Of a stretch of DNA of 64,000 nucleotides, positions 20,619-33,127 are shown one piece after another. Within the stretch, counting starts at the first letter, position 1, and each line of letters opens with the position of its first letter. The position numbers and the translations under genes were made by a program. This DNA is from Oreocharis arfaki (Eukaryota; Chordata; Aves; Passeriformes; Paramythiidae), in assembly GCA_013398015.1 (NCBI GenBank), contig VZRR01011537.1:528722-592721 (forward strand), given 5' to 3'. The notes beneath the pieces are model-generated. The model had not been told where the DNA came from, ran no database searches, and worked only from the letters and a program-made list of their open reading frames with translations.

Positions 20619-23600
20619 CTAAAGTGGGAAAAAAACCCCAACCAACAAAATGATCACTTAGTTGAAGTTAAAATAAAGTAATATAAACAAAACAACTCAA
20701 TGCAAATTACTCTCTGGCATACAATTCTTCATGATGAATCTTCCAAACATTCATAATAAAAAAAATCAACATAGATACTACAAATATAATAGCTAATTTA
20801 GATTTGACAGTAAGGAGTGGCGGCAACACTGACTTCAACACTGTTGAAGTCCTACCAATAACTCAACTTGAGGTTGCTACCAAATAGACTCATTTGATTT
20901 GTCACCTTAATTCCCATGGTAGCAGCTTGGGGGAAAACAAAACCTAAACACTTACTGTGCGAGGTTTTCATCTCCTAAACCAGGCTTTTACACAAGGCTG
21001 CTATCGGGATTCCAGTTCCACCTAAATGAGCACTCCCTGGCTCAGAGCACTGCACTAGTGACGTCCCTAGAAGCCCTGGGCTGTAGCAGGTTACCAGGCA
21101 CAGGCAACACAAAGAGCCCACAAGGCAATCCTGAAAGGCTGCCCTGGCTTTGGCAGCTCCAGGGTGGAGACGTTCCAGGCCTGGAGGCAGCCCTGTGCTG
21201 GCAGCCACACAGTGAGGTTCTGTGATTCCAATTTTGAATACTTCCCATATAGCAGTGTACATCAAACTATGTAATCAAAGTCAAGGGAAGAAAAAAACCC
21301 CCATATTCAACACAAATATTTCAAAACTTGGGTTTTCTTAATTTCTATTAAGTTCCATTTGGATTAAATTGTGTTACACATTCACTATAAAACAGTAAAA
21401 TACTCAAGTAACACCGAATAGCGTGGCTAAAGTAATGAAACAAACAAAAGAATTTGATTTTTTTAATATTTTCATTTAAAGATTTCTGTGTGTATGGCAA
21501 AACTTTCACAAAACAGTATGATAAAATGTTCACAGAATGAAGTCTCACAGCTCACTGTTTCACCCTCTACTACCATGAAGAGGGGGTTGAGTCTCATATT
21601 TCTTAAATACAACAAAGTCTGACAAAAGAAAACTTAAACCAATTTACATCATCTTTATATTGGATAAAACCTACAATTTCCACTACACAAACGAAAAATG
21701 GGGCAAAATCCTGGAAGAGAGCTATTAGGTGAACAAGATATATGATATTAGAAATCCAGAAGAAAGAAGACAGAATAGGTTGATGAGTTTTCCTGACTAG
21801 AAGGAAAAAAAACCCAAAGTCATCTTAAGAAAACCATGACTTGTTTTCTAGACAGGCATTTCTATTAGCATGCAGCAGTAGCATCCATGTAGCACTTTAG
21901 TCTGCTAAGGAATAAGGTGCAAGGAATACAATGAAGAGCAGCTAACTCTTGCACTCTTTTTGATCAGAAAAGCCACTCAAAAGAGATACTCCTGCTCTAG
22001 AGACTGTATAAATCAGCCAAGAATCCCCTGCAGAGGTAGCAACATGGCTCCAATTAATCCAGTCATAAAGAGGCAAAATACCAGACACCTAATCAAAATC
22101 ACGGATTCTTTAATGTCATTTCTGGCCATAACATGAAAACACGCATTATACTGACAAAGTTTTTCTCCCCAACTCAATATGAAACTGAGGAGTTGCTTGT
22201 TTGCTTCTACTGCTGCAGAGAGAAGATATGCTACACACAACAATTTTGCTGGGTTTTTGTTTTGTTTTGGGGGTTTTTTTGCATGGTGAAGTTTTGAAAT
22301 TTTTTATAGTAGTAGTAGCAGTAGTTCTTCTTCCTCTTCTATTTAGAAAGGGAGATACAGGTAATAACACCTATTCCTGGTTTCCTGCCCTGGCACACCA
22401 CAGTGCCTCACTACAGTCATGTTCAGATGTTGTTCTTGTCAGCTTACTCAGTGCCCTATTTACTCTGAGAATCTCCTGCTATGAAGAGCAACAGGTGACA
22501 ACAGTCTCAATGCAGATTAACAGTGAATACTCTGGTCCATACAATGGAGTTGTGTCTGCCTCTACCAGCCTTCAGGCACAGATGCATGCACTTAATAAAG
22601 CCTAGACTTGGACCTCCTCAAATGTTTTGTAGTGCAAACAGAACTACATAGCTGCATGCTGCTAGTATCAGACTTCTTATGCATTCAGCATGTAATAACT
22701 GACCAAGTCTGCTGAAGACACGTGCCTGCAAACCTTAAAAAAAAAACCCAGAACTTAAATGCAAAACAGTTTGGGGAAAACAAAATCATTAGAGTTGCAA
22801 GAAGAAAGCTGTAGTATGTGAAGATGTCTCAAACACAGGCTCTGTATCTCAGGAACAACAAAGAAAGGGTATGTAATCAATTATCATACAAGCTTATTTT
22901 GTCTCAATTATGCTCTAATATTAATATTTCAGAAAACCAAGAACTGCAATGCTACTTCAAAGGAGAGATGTGAACCAAGGCTATGAGGAAGAAATTAAAC
23001 AGCTATGGAACTGGCAGAACTAAAAATCACTCACCTAGATTTGGCCATTAATATTCCCAGCCTCTGCTGCAGCATCAGGGCTTCTGTCATACTCAAACTG
23101 TCATGCTGTCTTGTCACAGAACTAATCATTGGACCTAGAACTAGAAGGGTAAATAAAAATGTCAATTTTTTTCTTGTTTTTAAGATTCCAGCTAGTAAAC
23201 TAACAAAAATATATGCCTTTTGTTCATATTTTCTGAGTATTATGTCAAGCAAGGTCTTCATGATGTTTAAGATAAGACTGATGTCTGAGTTGCCCTGGCA
23301 TTTCAGTGCCTTGGAAGAAAATAATCTGGCATTCTTCTGCAGTGTAGCCTGTCACACTGGGGACTCCATTCATTCTCCACTCATTGCGCACCCAGTTCAG
23401 TGTGGAAATGACAGATGTGAAGCTCCCCTTATCCTCAGTGCATACCAAACCAAACCACAGCTGACAAACAGAAGAACACATATAACTTACTCTGTTTAAC
23501 CGCCTCTTGCTTATCCTACTGAACACACACAAATGCTGACTTGTATGGCTAACACATCACCCTTTCTCCACTTCCCTCATGATTCTTGCTCCATGACATT

Positions 23601-24084
23601 AACCATAAATTGCTTGCTTTTACTTCTCCACCCCCCAGATTATTCTCACACTAGCTATCCACTCACATTTAACACTGAAAACTAACTGCTGCTTCCATCA
23701 CGCTAACAGCTGGCAGTCTCTGTTCTCTGTTCGTAAAATTGCCAAACAAGCACTTGATGTTTCCTTTGATGCTGCTTATTAAACTCAACAGAAGAGCTAA
23801 TTTCTCAGAACAATACTTATTATTAGTCTTCCTTATCAGTCTTTCAGGATGTCTGTGCAAACTTCTTTGAGACGACTGCAGCTTTGCTTATAAATTTTTT
23901 GCTGCAATTCTTTGTATTCATTAGCTGTCCCCTGTCTTGCCCCTGGATTAAAATCATCTTGGGAAACCAAAGCACTCTGCTTTTTTGCATAATATCAAGA
24001 GTAATGTAGTCCCAATTTCATCCAGGTCCTAGGCCTCATTATACCACATGCAGAACCCTCTTACTTGGGAAGGGATTGTACAAG
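20619..24084 (-). other. FRS2: FRS2 5' UTR intron, proximal part
   Basis: This is non-coding sequence upstream of the first coding exon. It is AT-rich apart from a GC-richer block at about 20975-21240. An open frame of 164 codons at 23005-23499 (plus) and an overlapping one of 95 codons on the minus strand have no recognisable protein content. Untranslated exons could be present but cannot be called by eye. Confidence 0.6.
20975..21240. other. GC-richer unassigned block in FRS2 5' intron
   Basis: About 265 bases with clearly higher GC than the flanks, rich in CAGG/CCTGG words. It lies about 400 bp upstream of the first coding exon acceptor. Open frames on the minus strand have no recognisable content. 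It could be an old repeat, a regulatory element or an alternative untranslated exon. Confidence 0.4.
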
Positions 24085-24865
24085 AGAACACCAGAAATTC
24101 AACACTGGCAAATGCAAAAATAACACACATAGCAAAGGAGTTCTATCTGTTAGGAAAGATCAGTCACATGGTCATGCAGTCCAATGGAAACTCTAGCTGG
24201 ACAGCTATCATAAAGCAAATGAAACATAACTGTTTGAAAAGAACTAAAAGTGCCAAACCAAAAATACTATTCCATTGCGTGAATCCATAGCACACCCACA
24301 GACTTACTGATATATGCCATCAGGCCTCCCCTGCCAAAAAAGACAGAGTAAAAGCAGAAATATGCTACTTAGATGGCTCAGCCTGAAAAAAGGGAGCACA
24401 CAGAGCAGAAAAAATGAGTACAAAATTACAGGTGGCAAAGAGAAGATAAATAAAGCACAACTATTTTCCAAACGCAACCATTGGGGAACAGCAGATGACA
24501 TTATTAAGGGGGGGCTCAAAGAAACACACGAAAGTTCTTTTTTGCACATGGTATGTAGCTAAATTTTGTGACCTGCAATGTCTTGTGGGAATGAGTTCCA
24601 AAAATTTAAAGATTCAGAAAGTAATTGGACAAATAAAAGCTTCAATGAAGAGCTTTTAAACTCAAGGATGTCACATCTGGCTCAAAAAGCTTCTAAGGTG
24701 CAGATACTCAAAAGGGTCTTAAGGAATGATCATAAAATGTTCCTTCTTACTGTTCCCTTCCCTGTATATTTACTATTGGCTGCCAGAATTTACTATTCAC
24801 TGTCAGAAACAGGATAAGTGACAAACTGATACTTCAAGTGTGACCCAACAAAGCCATTCCAATTA
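24085..24865 (+). mobile_element. Ancient CR1 LINE relic, about 0.8 kb, plus orientation
   Basis: This matches an older amniote CR1 type in order along the plus strand: 'aattcaacactggcaaatgc' near 24096, 'gaatccatagcacaccc' near 24281, 'ttttttgcacatggt' near 24537, 'tgtgggaatgagttccaaa' near 24584, 'attggacaaataaa' near 24624, 'tcacatctggctcaaaaa' near 24671, 'cactgtcagaaacaggat' near 24798 and 'gtgtgacccaacaaagccat' near 24838. Heavily mutated, no usable ORF. It differs from the younger avian CR1 3' ends seen at 2.7 and 59.6 kb, so the window samples at least two ages of CR1. Confidence 0.82.
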
Positions 24866-27800
24866 ACATATATGGATGACATCGATTCAGCATAAATTTG
24901 TGAGCGTTCTGTGAGTGTTTTTAACACATTAGAAAAGGAAATCATTAATGACTTATACTTAACTTGGAACTAAACCCTAGATTTCACAAAGGTACCAAAA
25001 GGTAAACTTATTGAACTGCTTGACAGACAGGTACTTTTGCACCCAGGTGTGTGCAGGACCTATCCCTCTGCAACAAGCACAAAGCTTTGGTTATGTGATG
25101 GCCTTACCCCATCTCGTTGGTATTATTAAACTGTGATTTTGGTCAGGTTAGATTTTTGCTGGCTTAGCATGCCAAACCAGCTAGCAGAGTGTCTAGCAAG
25201 TGCCAGAGCCAGCTGGGGACAGAATCACAGCCTTAGTTACCTCTATGCAGTTTTCAGAAAAACTAGCCACTTCACTAACTACTGGGATTGAAGTTTACCA
25301 AATTCTCTGATAAAATTTTCAGAACAGGAGAATGGAAAGAGAGAGTAGAAAACCTGGCCCACCCACTCGGGTGAAACCTTAGGAGGCAGTCATTAGAAAA
25401 ATAATTTAAATAAAAATATTCTCAGGCAAACTATCTTAATGCAGGTATGTTTGCACTGGTCTTTACCTTGGTATTTTTCTAGCAAAGTTTTAAAGCTTTT
25501 ACATGGTTTGGCTACCTAAAGCAGAGTAGCCTACTTCAGTTACCTAAGAACGATTCTTAAACAATCTAAACAGAGTTTTACAATGGATTAAAGAAAGCAT
25601 ACAAACTTGCAGCACCTAACTTCTTTTAAATGTAAAGCAATAACAGAATTCTCCAAACTGTTGCTTCCAATTACAAGTTGGCTATTTACTCAGTTCAAGA
25701 TTTTCTTAAATTTCCCCAGATTGCAAAATATTTACCCAAACTTAAACATACAAGAAGAAACAGACATTTCCACGGTCACAACCTTAAGTTATGTCTACAC
25801 CGTCAAATTTAGGAGCTGTAATTTCCCATTCACAAAGCATCAGTGGTGGTTGGGTGCAGTTATGCAAGGAGGGGGAAAGGGATGGAGAGTATTTTCTGCT
25901 CCTCCCTAACACATCCATTACTGCATTGCAAGGTAAAAATCCCAGGCAAGACAAACCAGGCCCAGCACTCATCTAAACCTTGTTAATGGGAGTGAAAGGT
26001 AGGAACTGCCATAACTTCACTAAGATTTACTACTTGGCTTTGTAAAGTAAAACACGGCTCTTTCCCTCAGGCTAAGCAGGGCCAACAAGTCATGCTAATC
26101 TCTCAGAAGTCAAGGAACACAGGGCATCACTGTAAACAAGAGCAGATACTTTAAAAAGAACGACACAGTCAAAAGCTTGTAGAAATTCTAACATTAGCAA
26201 TTCTGCAGTCTCCCCAGGCTGGGAATGATCTGAACAAGGTGTGCACTCTCCTTGTGTAAGAAAGGCCACACGGACACGCTGCTATCATACTCCTCATTTT
26301 GCTCGTAGTCACCCCATTAAAATCAGCTCATGGTTGCAAAGCTGATCTAAAAGCTGGTTTTCACTTAGTTCTGCATGCTCTGGTTGCAGAATCAAACATT
26401 AACTTTGGGAGATATTTTCTGTACACATAAATTCCTCTCACAAACCTCCTAAAAATCAGGGAAGGAAAAAAACCCAAACCATAGCACACCTCAAAAGAGG
26501 TAGGGAGAAGCAAAGGTGCCTGGTCTGTAAACCTATCTTTAGCACAGTCACATTTTCAAATGAAAAAGTGGCCTTCCAAACCACTAGCTGCCACAGTGCT
26601 AGCTCCTTTGTTATGTCTTTCCATTTAGTGTGTAAGAAACAGAGTCTAAATCTTGTTGTCTAAACTGCATCTAAACTAGACACAAGGAGTATATATCACA
26701 AGTAATGCACTAGACAATGGAACACACTGAAAGAGGTAAAACTAATTTCGATAACTTCCTCTAAAGTTCAAAATCCCTGGCCCTCAAGAATTTGGATGTT
26801 TACATTTATACAGGGATTCAGAGAAGTATCCCCAATTTAGTATTACGATGACCATCAGGACACCTGCCCAGTACATCCTGCAATCTCACACACTAATTGG
26901 AAATACTTGAAGAAAACAGCCAAATCCCTACAAATAGAAGGGATTATAACTAAGTTTCTGATCTCAGTTTTTGAGCACTTGTTGATGTCAATGGTTCTTC
27001 TACAGCAGAGGATAATTTCACCCAGAAAGCCTTGCCTCAGATTAAATTGAAACAGAGTATTAATCTGAACATTTCAGGTTATACATAGAAACTTTCTAAG
27101 TAACTCATTACACCCTCTGGCCATTAACGGAGCTGTCACTACAGCAAAGCAGCTCTCAGCTTTCCACACAAAACAAACTTTGTATGAAAGTGTAAGACAG
27201 CAGACAGACAAGTAAGAGAAACCAATTTACCATGTAAGATAAATGTTATCGAGTAAGATAATGACAGTTTTATTGGCATGTTATTCATTTCAGAATATAG
27301 GTGAAGGAGGCTGAATGGTACTGCAGTCAGTTCTTCGAATTTTGCTGGCAGCCAAATACTGCCCATCTCACAACTGGCTAATACAGCGGATTAAACGGAT
27401 AACCTCTGTATCTAATGTGGTATATCCTAGGTCTTTAGAGTAATGATGTAATCCATGCTGGCAAATTCTGTATGATTTAAGAATCCTGGTATCCTACTCA
27501 GGACTTAAAATAACCCATACTTTGACCTTCTCTTTATTTTGGCTAGCATATCTTCACTGACATGAAGCCAAGTTTTTCAACTGGAAAACAAAACTTCATG
27601 TTTCTGGTAGAGGGGACTCTCACATACCAGACCTCACATGCACATAAGAGATGAAGCACCAAAATAAAGCCAGTAATTATTGAGTTTGGCCTTAAAATCC
27701 AAGAGCTTTATTTCCCCAATGGTCAAACAAAGGACTTCTTCACCTTCTAATTACCAAAAGGAAAAAAAAATCTGTACATCAGCAAAGACTGACTTTAATG

Positions 27801-28585
27801 TTTGGAGACACAACAGACAGAAGAGGTGCCGAAGCTAGGATGTTCTCCCATGGAAACACGAGAGTTTAATGGGATATGAGTGTTCAAGAAAACAGGAAGG
27901 AACCCATGAGAAATGCAGCAAAAGAAGCACAAAACATCCTCCTTGCCTGACCACACCTGCTGCCATCATTCAAATCTACTCATCTTTCAGGTGCCCTGGA
28001 AGGCTCTTGCCTTGCACACTCTGACAAACAACAACGTAACAACAATTCCCAAGAAGCAAATGCATTTTGCTACGAAAGTCTGCTTTACTTTAATAGTAAA
28101 GCAAACTGAACTAAGGTCAGACATAGTCCTTCCCCTTCATCCACTTGGCAATGATTACTAAGAAAATTAGTACTGAAGGTGCCGACGTACCTGAGAAGGA
28201 TGAAAAAAGCAGTACTAACAAACCATAACAGAGTTAAAAACTACAATGAAGGAGATCCAAGAAGAAACCAAACATGCTGAGAAAGAGTTTGGTGCCGCTG
28301 GCTGCAATTGGGGAAAACAAAGTACGAATGGCTGAGGTGAAGTTGCAGAATCTAGTTTATAACTTTGCTTATGCTAACAGGTGGAGTTTTCCCTCAAGAT
28401 TTTTATTAAATGAGCATGTTGTCAGGCTTATGATTAAAACACAGTAATAAATGTACACTCCCTTTCTCTCTTTAGCCCTTTCCAAAGTGAAAAAACAAAA
28501 ACAAAACAACAAAACTGACAAAACCTAAGCTAAACTGTAAAAGCTTTCTGGCTCCAATGAAAACAAAATTATTGCAACCACATAC

Positions 28586-28750
28586 CAGCCTAAGCACACT
28601 AGCTTGCCATTTCGGTGCAGTACCCTCAGAGCCCTCTTTGAAGACGCCTTGAGGAGGCTGATGCAGGATCGCACCAGAACTCGCCCTCTCAGCAGCATTC
28701 CTTTGCCAGCACCTTCTGCTGCTGCCAACTGCCTGCTCCTCAAACTCACA
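28586..28750. other. CpG-bearing unassigned block in FRS2 5' intron
   Basis: About 165 bases with several CpGs (for example near 28612, 28648, 28669 and 28681) in otherwise CpG-poor intron, GC-richer than its surroundings. On the minus strand it is followed by CTG|GTATGT at 28588-28580, a plausible donor. No good polypyrimidine acceptor is seen at the other side. It could be a minor untranslated first exon or a regulatory element; this is speculative. Confidence 0.3.
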
Positions 28751-28913
28751 GGAGGTTTTCTTTTTTTCTTACTCCTGCTTTTTAACACTCAGATCACCTC
28801 ACAACTCGACCTCTTGTGCTAAATAAGTTTTCATCTATTAGGATTCAAAATGAACAGCAACTTTTTATTTCATCCCACTTTAGTGCCATATAAAAATAGC
28901 CAATACCATTTAA

Positions 28914-28938
28914 TAAAATGAAAATGAAATGAAATGAA
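28914..28938. repeat. (AAATG)n simple repeat
   Basis: Imperfect AAATG pentanucleotide run of about five units. Confidence 0.85.
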
Positions 28939-31900
28939 ACATAAGGAAAAGCAAACTTGGAGCCTTGTTGTTTGTTTAAATTCAGAACTAGCAACTGATC
29001 TTGAAGAGTCACTATGCAAAAATTTGAAATGGTATGCTACTATTAATTCTCTACAGTTCTCCTTAAAGGTGATCATTTCAGCAAAATGCTCAAATTTAGG
29101 TGAGATAGTTAAACATTTGCAGAAACACTGTTCAACAGTAATTCCTTAAAAAAACATGCTCATTTGGACAGAAAAGCTCTTATATTCACCACAATTACAG
29201 TAGGAGTGAAGATTAAAGACCAGGTCAAACAGCTGAGCTAAGATGAGCAGAGAGAACTGCAGCAGGCAGCAATGTTGTGCCAACACTAAATACTTCATGA
29301 TGTTTAAGACCAATTTATATAACACCAATCCTACACCTCTCCACTTTGCTCTAGCATGATGTTCTAAGAACTGCATTCCCTTATCCTGAGGTGTGGTACC
29401 CCAACACTTTGGCCTGTCTCAATGCAATATAAAGAGTATTCACATATTTCATTCAGGTACTAGGTTGGTACAACTGTTCTATTCAACAAGTGCACACACA
29501 AACACATACATACAGCATTAAACAAAGTTTCAGATTTTCACCTCAGTGCATTTTGAAAACTCTAGGTCTTTAATGAACATGAATCTTGAACAGGAGCACA
29601 AAAGCTGTTTGCTCCACCATCCCCACTAATCCTTCTGAGGATGCGGGACATTGTTGCTTGTTCCACTCTTTAAACGCTCTCCAAAAAATGATCCTCTTAC
29701 TCTAAACTTCCAGAGAAACAAGACTTACGTTTTACTTGGTACCATTTTTAAAACAACTTACACACATGCAAACATTTTTCAATTTCTTAGTAAAACAATT
29801 TCTCCAGATCCACACCACCATATTCTTTCCTGTGAATGTCTGCCAGACTAACTGCATCCTTTCGAAAGAAACAGCCAGAACATCAAACTCCAAACTATGA
29901 CATTAGGTTAAACAAGCAAGCATGACTAAATTATTTTATTCTTGGAAAATCTGAATCTCTTTTAAAGCATCCTCTAAGGAATAGCATATACTGAAAGCAT
30001 CATTTTTACACAACAATAAACTGCAGAAATGGGACTGAAGTTTTAAGAGCTGTGCTGTGGAAATGCTTTCTGGATACAGGATCAAGGAGTAAGGCAAGGA
30101 GATGGGAAAATAAAGTGGAAGGCTACAATAATTAAGTAGTGGGGCCAAGGAAGAAGAGAGAATCTAGCTTAATTCTTGAAAAGGAAGCCTGACTTGAAAT
30201 TGTTTAAATAGTGAGTCAGTTCTCCAATATTTAACCACAAATGCCTCCTAAAACTTGAGGCCTGCAGCTCTTGCCAAGTTTTCAAAGCCAGTAAAGTGCC
30301 AAATCTTGTAATTAAGTAAATGGCATTGAGTTTATATTTGTAATATTTTAATCTTTGAAATATTGTTTATTGAAACATTTCAGGAAGGGTTAAGTTCTGT
30401 TTTTATGTTTTTGACATGTTTTACACACAATATTCTAATACATTAATAGAAACAACTCTGGAAAGCCTACAAGGTCTTTCTTACTGCAATGTTAAGTGGA
30501 TTCAGTAAAAAGTTATCAAAACTGGGACCATGCCACTGTGATTTATGAAAATAAATAAACACAGTATGTATATCATTTCAGTATGCAATCTCAATATGTG
30601 CCCTTTTTCATCTATCCATTGGTTCCACTATCAGGAAGTTCCTAGCACTTGGATACAAGGAATCTGGCCTTACCTGAACATCAAGCTTTTATATATGGTT
30701 TTTATTTCTTCGAAAACTGGGAACCAAATCCTCCCAAGACCTCATTAAATCTATATTCTTTAAAAAATAGCTTGCCTTCTGTATTTACCATTTTTCCATC
30801 TTCTGCACAAAACCCTATCACTTTTGAAAGGCTCACAATTTTGTTAGTCCTGTTTACATATCTCCTCATGTGCTTCTCGTACATTTTTTTTCCTTCTACT
30901 TTAAGGAGAAACTAATAATCATTTAAATTATCTACCCTGTGGCCCCAATTCATTACATAAAAGGGAAAGATTAACAATAGCTAGTTACACCTCTAAATCA
31001 AAACTATCCAGATTGGTCACTGAAGGAAAATCCACAGTCTTAGGGTATCTTTTGTCACCACTGAACTGCATCTGCCAAAAAGCAGGTTTAGGTTAAAATT
31101 ATTTTCTTTGTATTCACAATGAAGAAGAGCATAAAAACATTTAGTTAATGCGTCTGATTTGCTAAATCATAGTAACCTGACTGCGTAGATGTCTGTCTGT
31201 GCTTTGGGCTACACCTGCTCATTAAAATTCTGATTATTAGGATGTGCACAGCAGATTTAAGTAAAACCCAATTATAATCATATTTGTGCATCCAAGCAAC
31301 TATTTTCTTCTTTTCATTGCTGAATCTCTTACAGTCAACTTTATGTAATTAAACAACTACATCTTCTTTAGATTTGAGTACTTCTTTGTTAGTGATTTAC
31401 ACCCTCCTCACTAGTCTAGTTGATCCATGCCCTAAAAAATATTTTCCTATTTGAGATGGAAGCTACTAAAAACTAGTTTGATCTACCTGTACAATGGAGA
31501 GCAAAGCCGCATTAAGAAAAAAACCCTTTATTCATAGTCCTTTATAATTAAAACAGCTAAAAAGTCCACTTCCTTATATTATACTTCCATGTTTTAAAAA
31601 AGCTCCGTTTAGGGTCTTAGAAAATGTCTCCTTCTTGATCACTGCTGAAACAGTACAGAAATGTCTGCAGTAGCCGAGTTCTCTCAATACAGAGCCCTAC
31701 AAAGCTTTATTCTGTTGTGGATGATTTACATCTCAGACAACTGCTGTTCAATGTTAACATCAGGCACCATTTTCTTTTAGCAAAGAATAAACATAACTTT
31801 TTAGAGAATCCATACTGTCTGCTTTGTATAACTCTCCTTTTAGTATTTTAAAAAGCTATAAAAGAACTATTAGGAGAATATACATGTATCAATCGAGATG

Positions 31901-32152
31901 TGGATGTCAGTGTGTGCATGTGCATGTCATACCTACAGACCAAAACAAGGATCAGGAAAAAGAGTAAAGCTTAGCTTGCCCTGATAAGGAAGAGCATCAT
32001 TCCCACAGGAGTGCTCCCAGCAGTACGGCCTGATCAGAACACTTGCCAGCAGAACAGCCTGCAGCCTAACACAAGGTTGCATCTTACCGTGTATATTGCT
32101 CCTTTTCCTGTTACCACAAACCCAAAACAGACTACTGACACATATTTAAGAC

Positions 32153-32173
32153 ATAATAAATAAATAAATAAAT
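32153..32173. repeat. (AAAT)n microsatellite
   Basis: Five perfect AAAT-type tetranucleotide units in the FRS2 intron; likely length-polymorphic but short. Confidence 0.85.
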
Positions 32174-33099
32174 CAGAAAATTAACACACGCTCCTCCTAT
32201 GACTCATAGAAGCTGAAGATTGAGAAAAGCGCATCACAACACCTCATGATGATTAAAACACCTACAAGATCATGCAAAAATCATTTTGATATTACCAGTC
32301 AATAAGGATCCCAGATATGACATTAAGATTTTACACCTTTTTTCTTGGCTTGTGTCACTCACAAGGGATCCTGGCTAAACCACTTGGGCACAAGTCTGGC
32401 TGCATGGTGGGCAAGTGGACACAAGAGAGCAAACAAATTAAATCTGTCAGAGAATGCATCTCGGGTAACCTGAAGATCAGAAAAACAAATATCACCTTGC
32501 CCTACCATAGGATTTTGCACTGAATTTTGTTACACCATTTTTCCTAAAAAGACAGAAATAAAACTAAATCTTTGATTCTTATTGTAAAATAACTGTCATA
32601 GAACCACCGGTTTCATTACAAAGTTAGCCTGAGTAACCATTTGCTCTCTTTTACTTTCCAACATAATGAATTGTAATATAAGAACAAACATATGGCTTGC
32701 AAACCCAGCCACTGCTTAAAATTCCTCAATACCATCAATTGTGGACCTCATGATTTGCTACTATTTACACAATTAACTTTTTTTCCCCCCTAGGTCACCT
32801 TTTTGAATCTCTATTACCAACTCTATTTCCTGGAAGAGTATGGCCTGGGATGACAGTATTTGAGATGGTGGGAAAAGGGAAAAAAAAATCTGATTTTCTT
32901 CTTCTTTCTGTAAAATTTAACTCTTCCCAAGACATTACTGAAGCTTAATCTTCAGGAACCTTACTGTCCCAAATTTTTAAATTGAAAGACTGCTTGTACA
33001 GTGAACGTGCCCATTTCTGAAGAAAGGAAGTTTACAATAAAATGAAGCTTTCCTCACCAGACAGAAAAAGGAAATACATACATACATTAGAAACGTGTA

Positions 33100-33127
33100 T
33101 ATATTTATTTATTTATTTATATTTATA
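33100..33127. repeat. (TTTA)n microsatellite
   Basis: TTTA tetranucleotide run of about six units with one interruption. Confidence 0.85.

Noticed and set aside
23005..23532. Overlapping 164-codon (plus) and 95-codon (minus) frames in the FRS2 5' intron
   Set aside because: Neither resembles a known protein; the minus frame briefly looks protein-like but lacks splice support and a start context. Kept as chance unless transcripts say otherwise.
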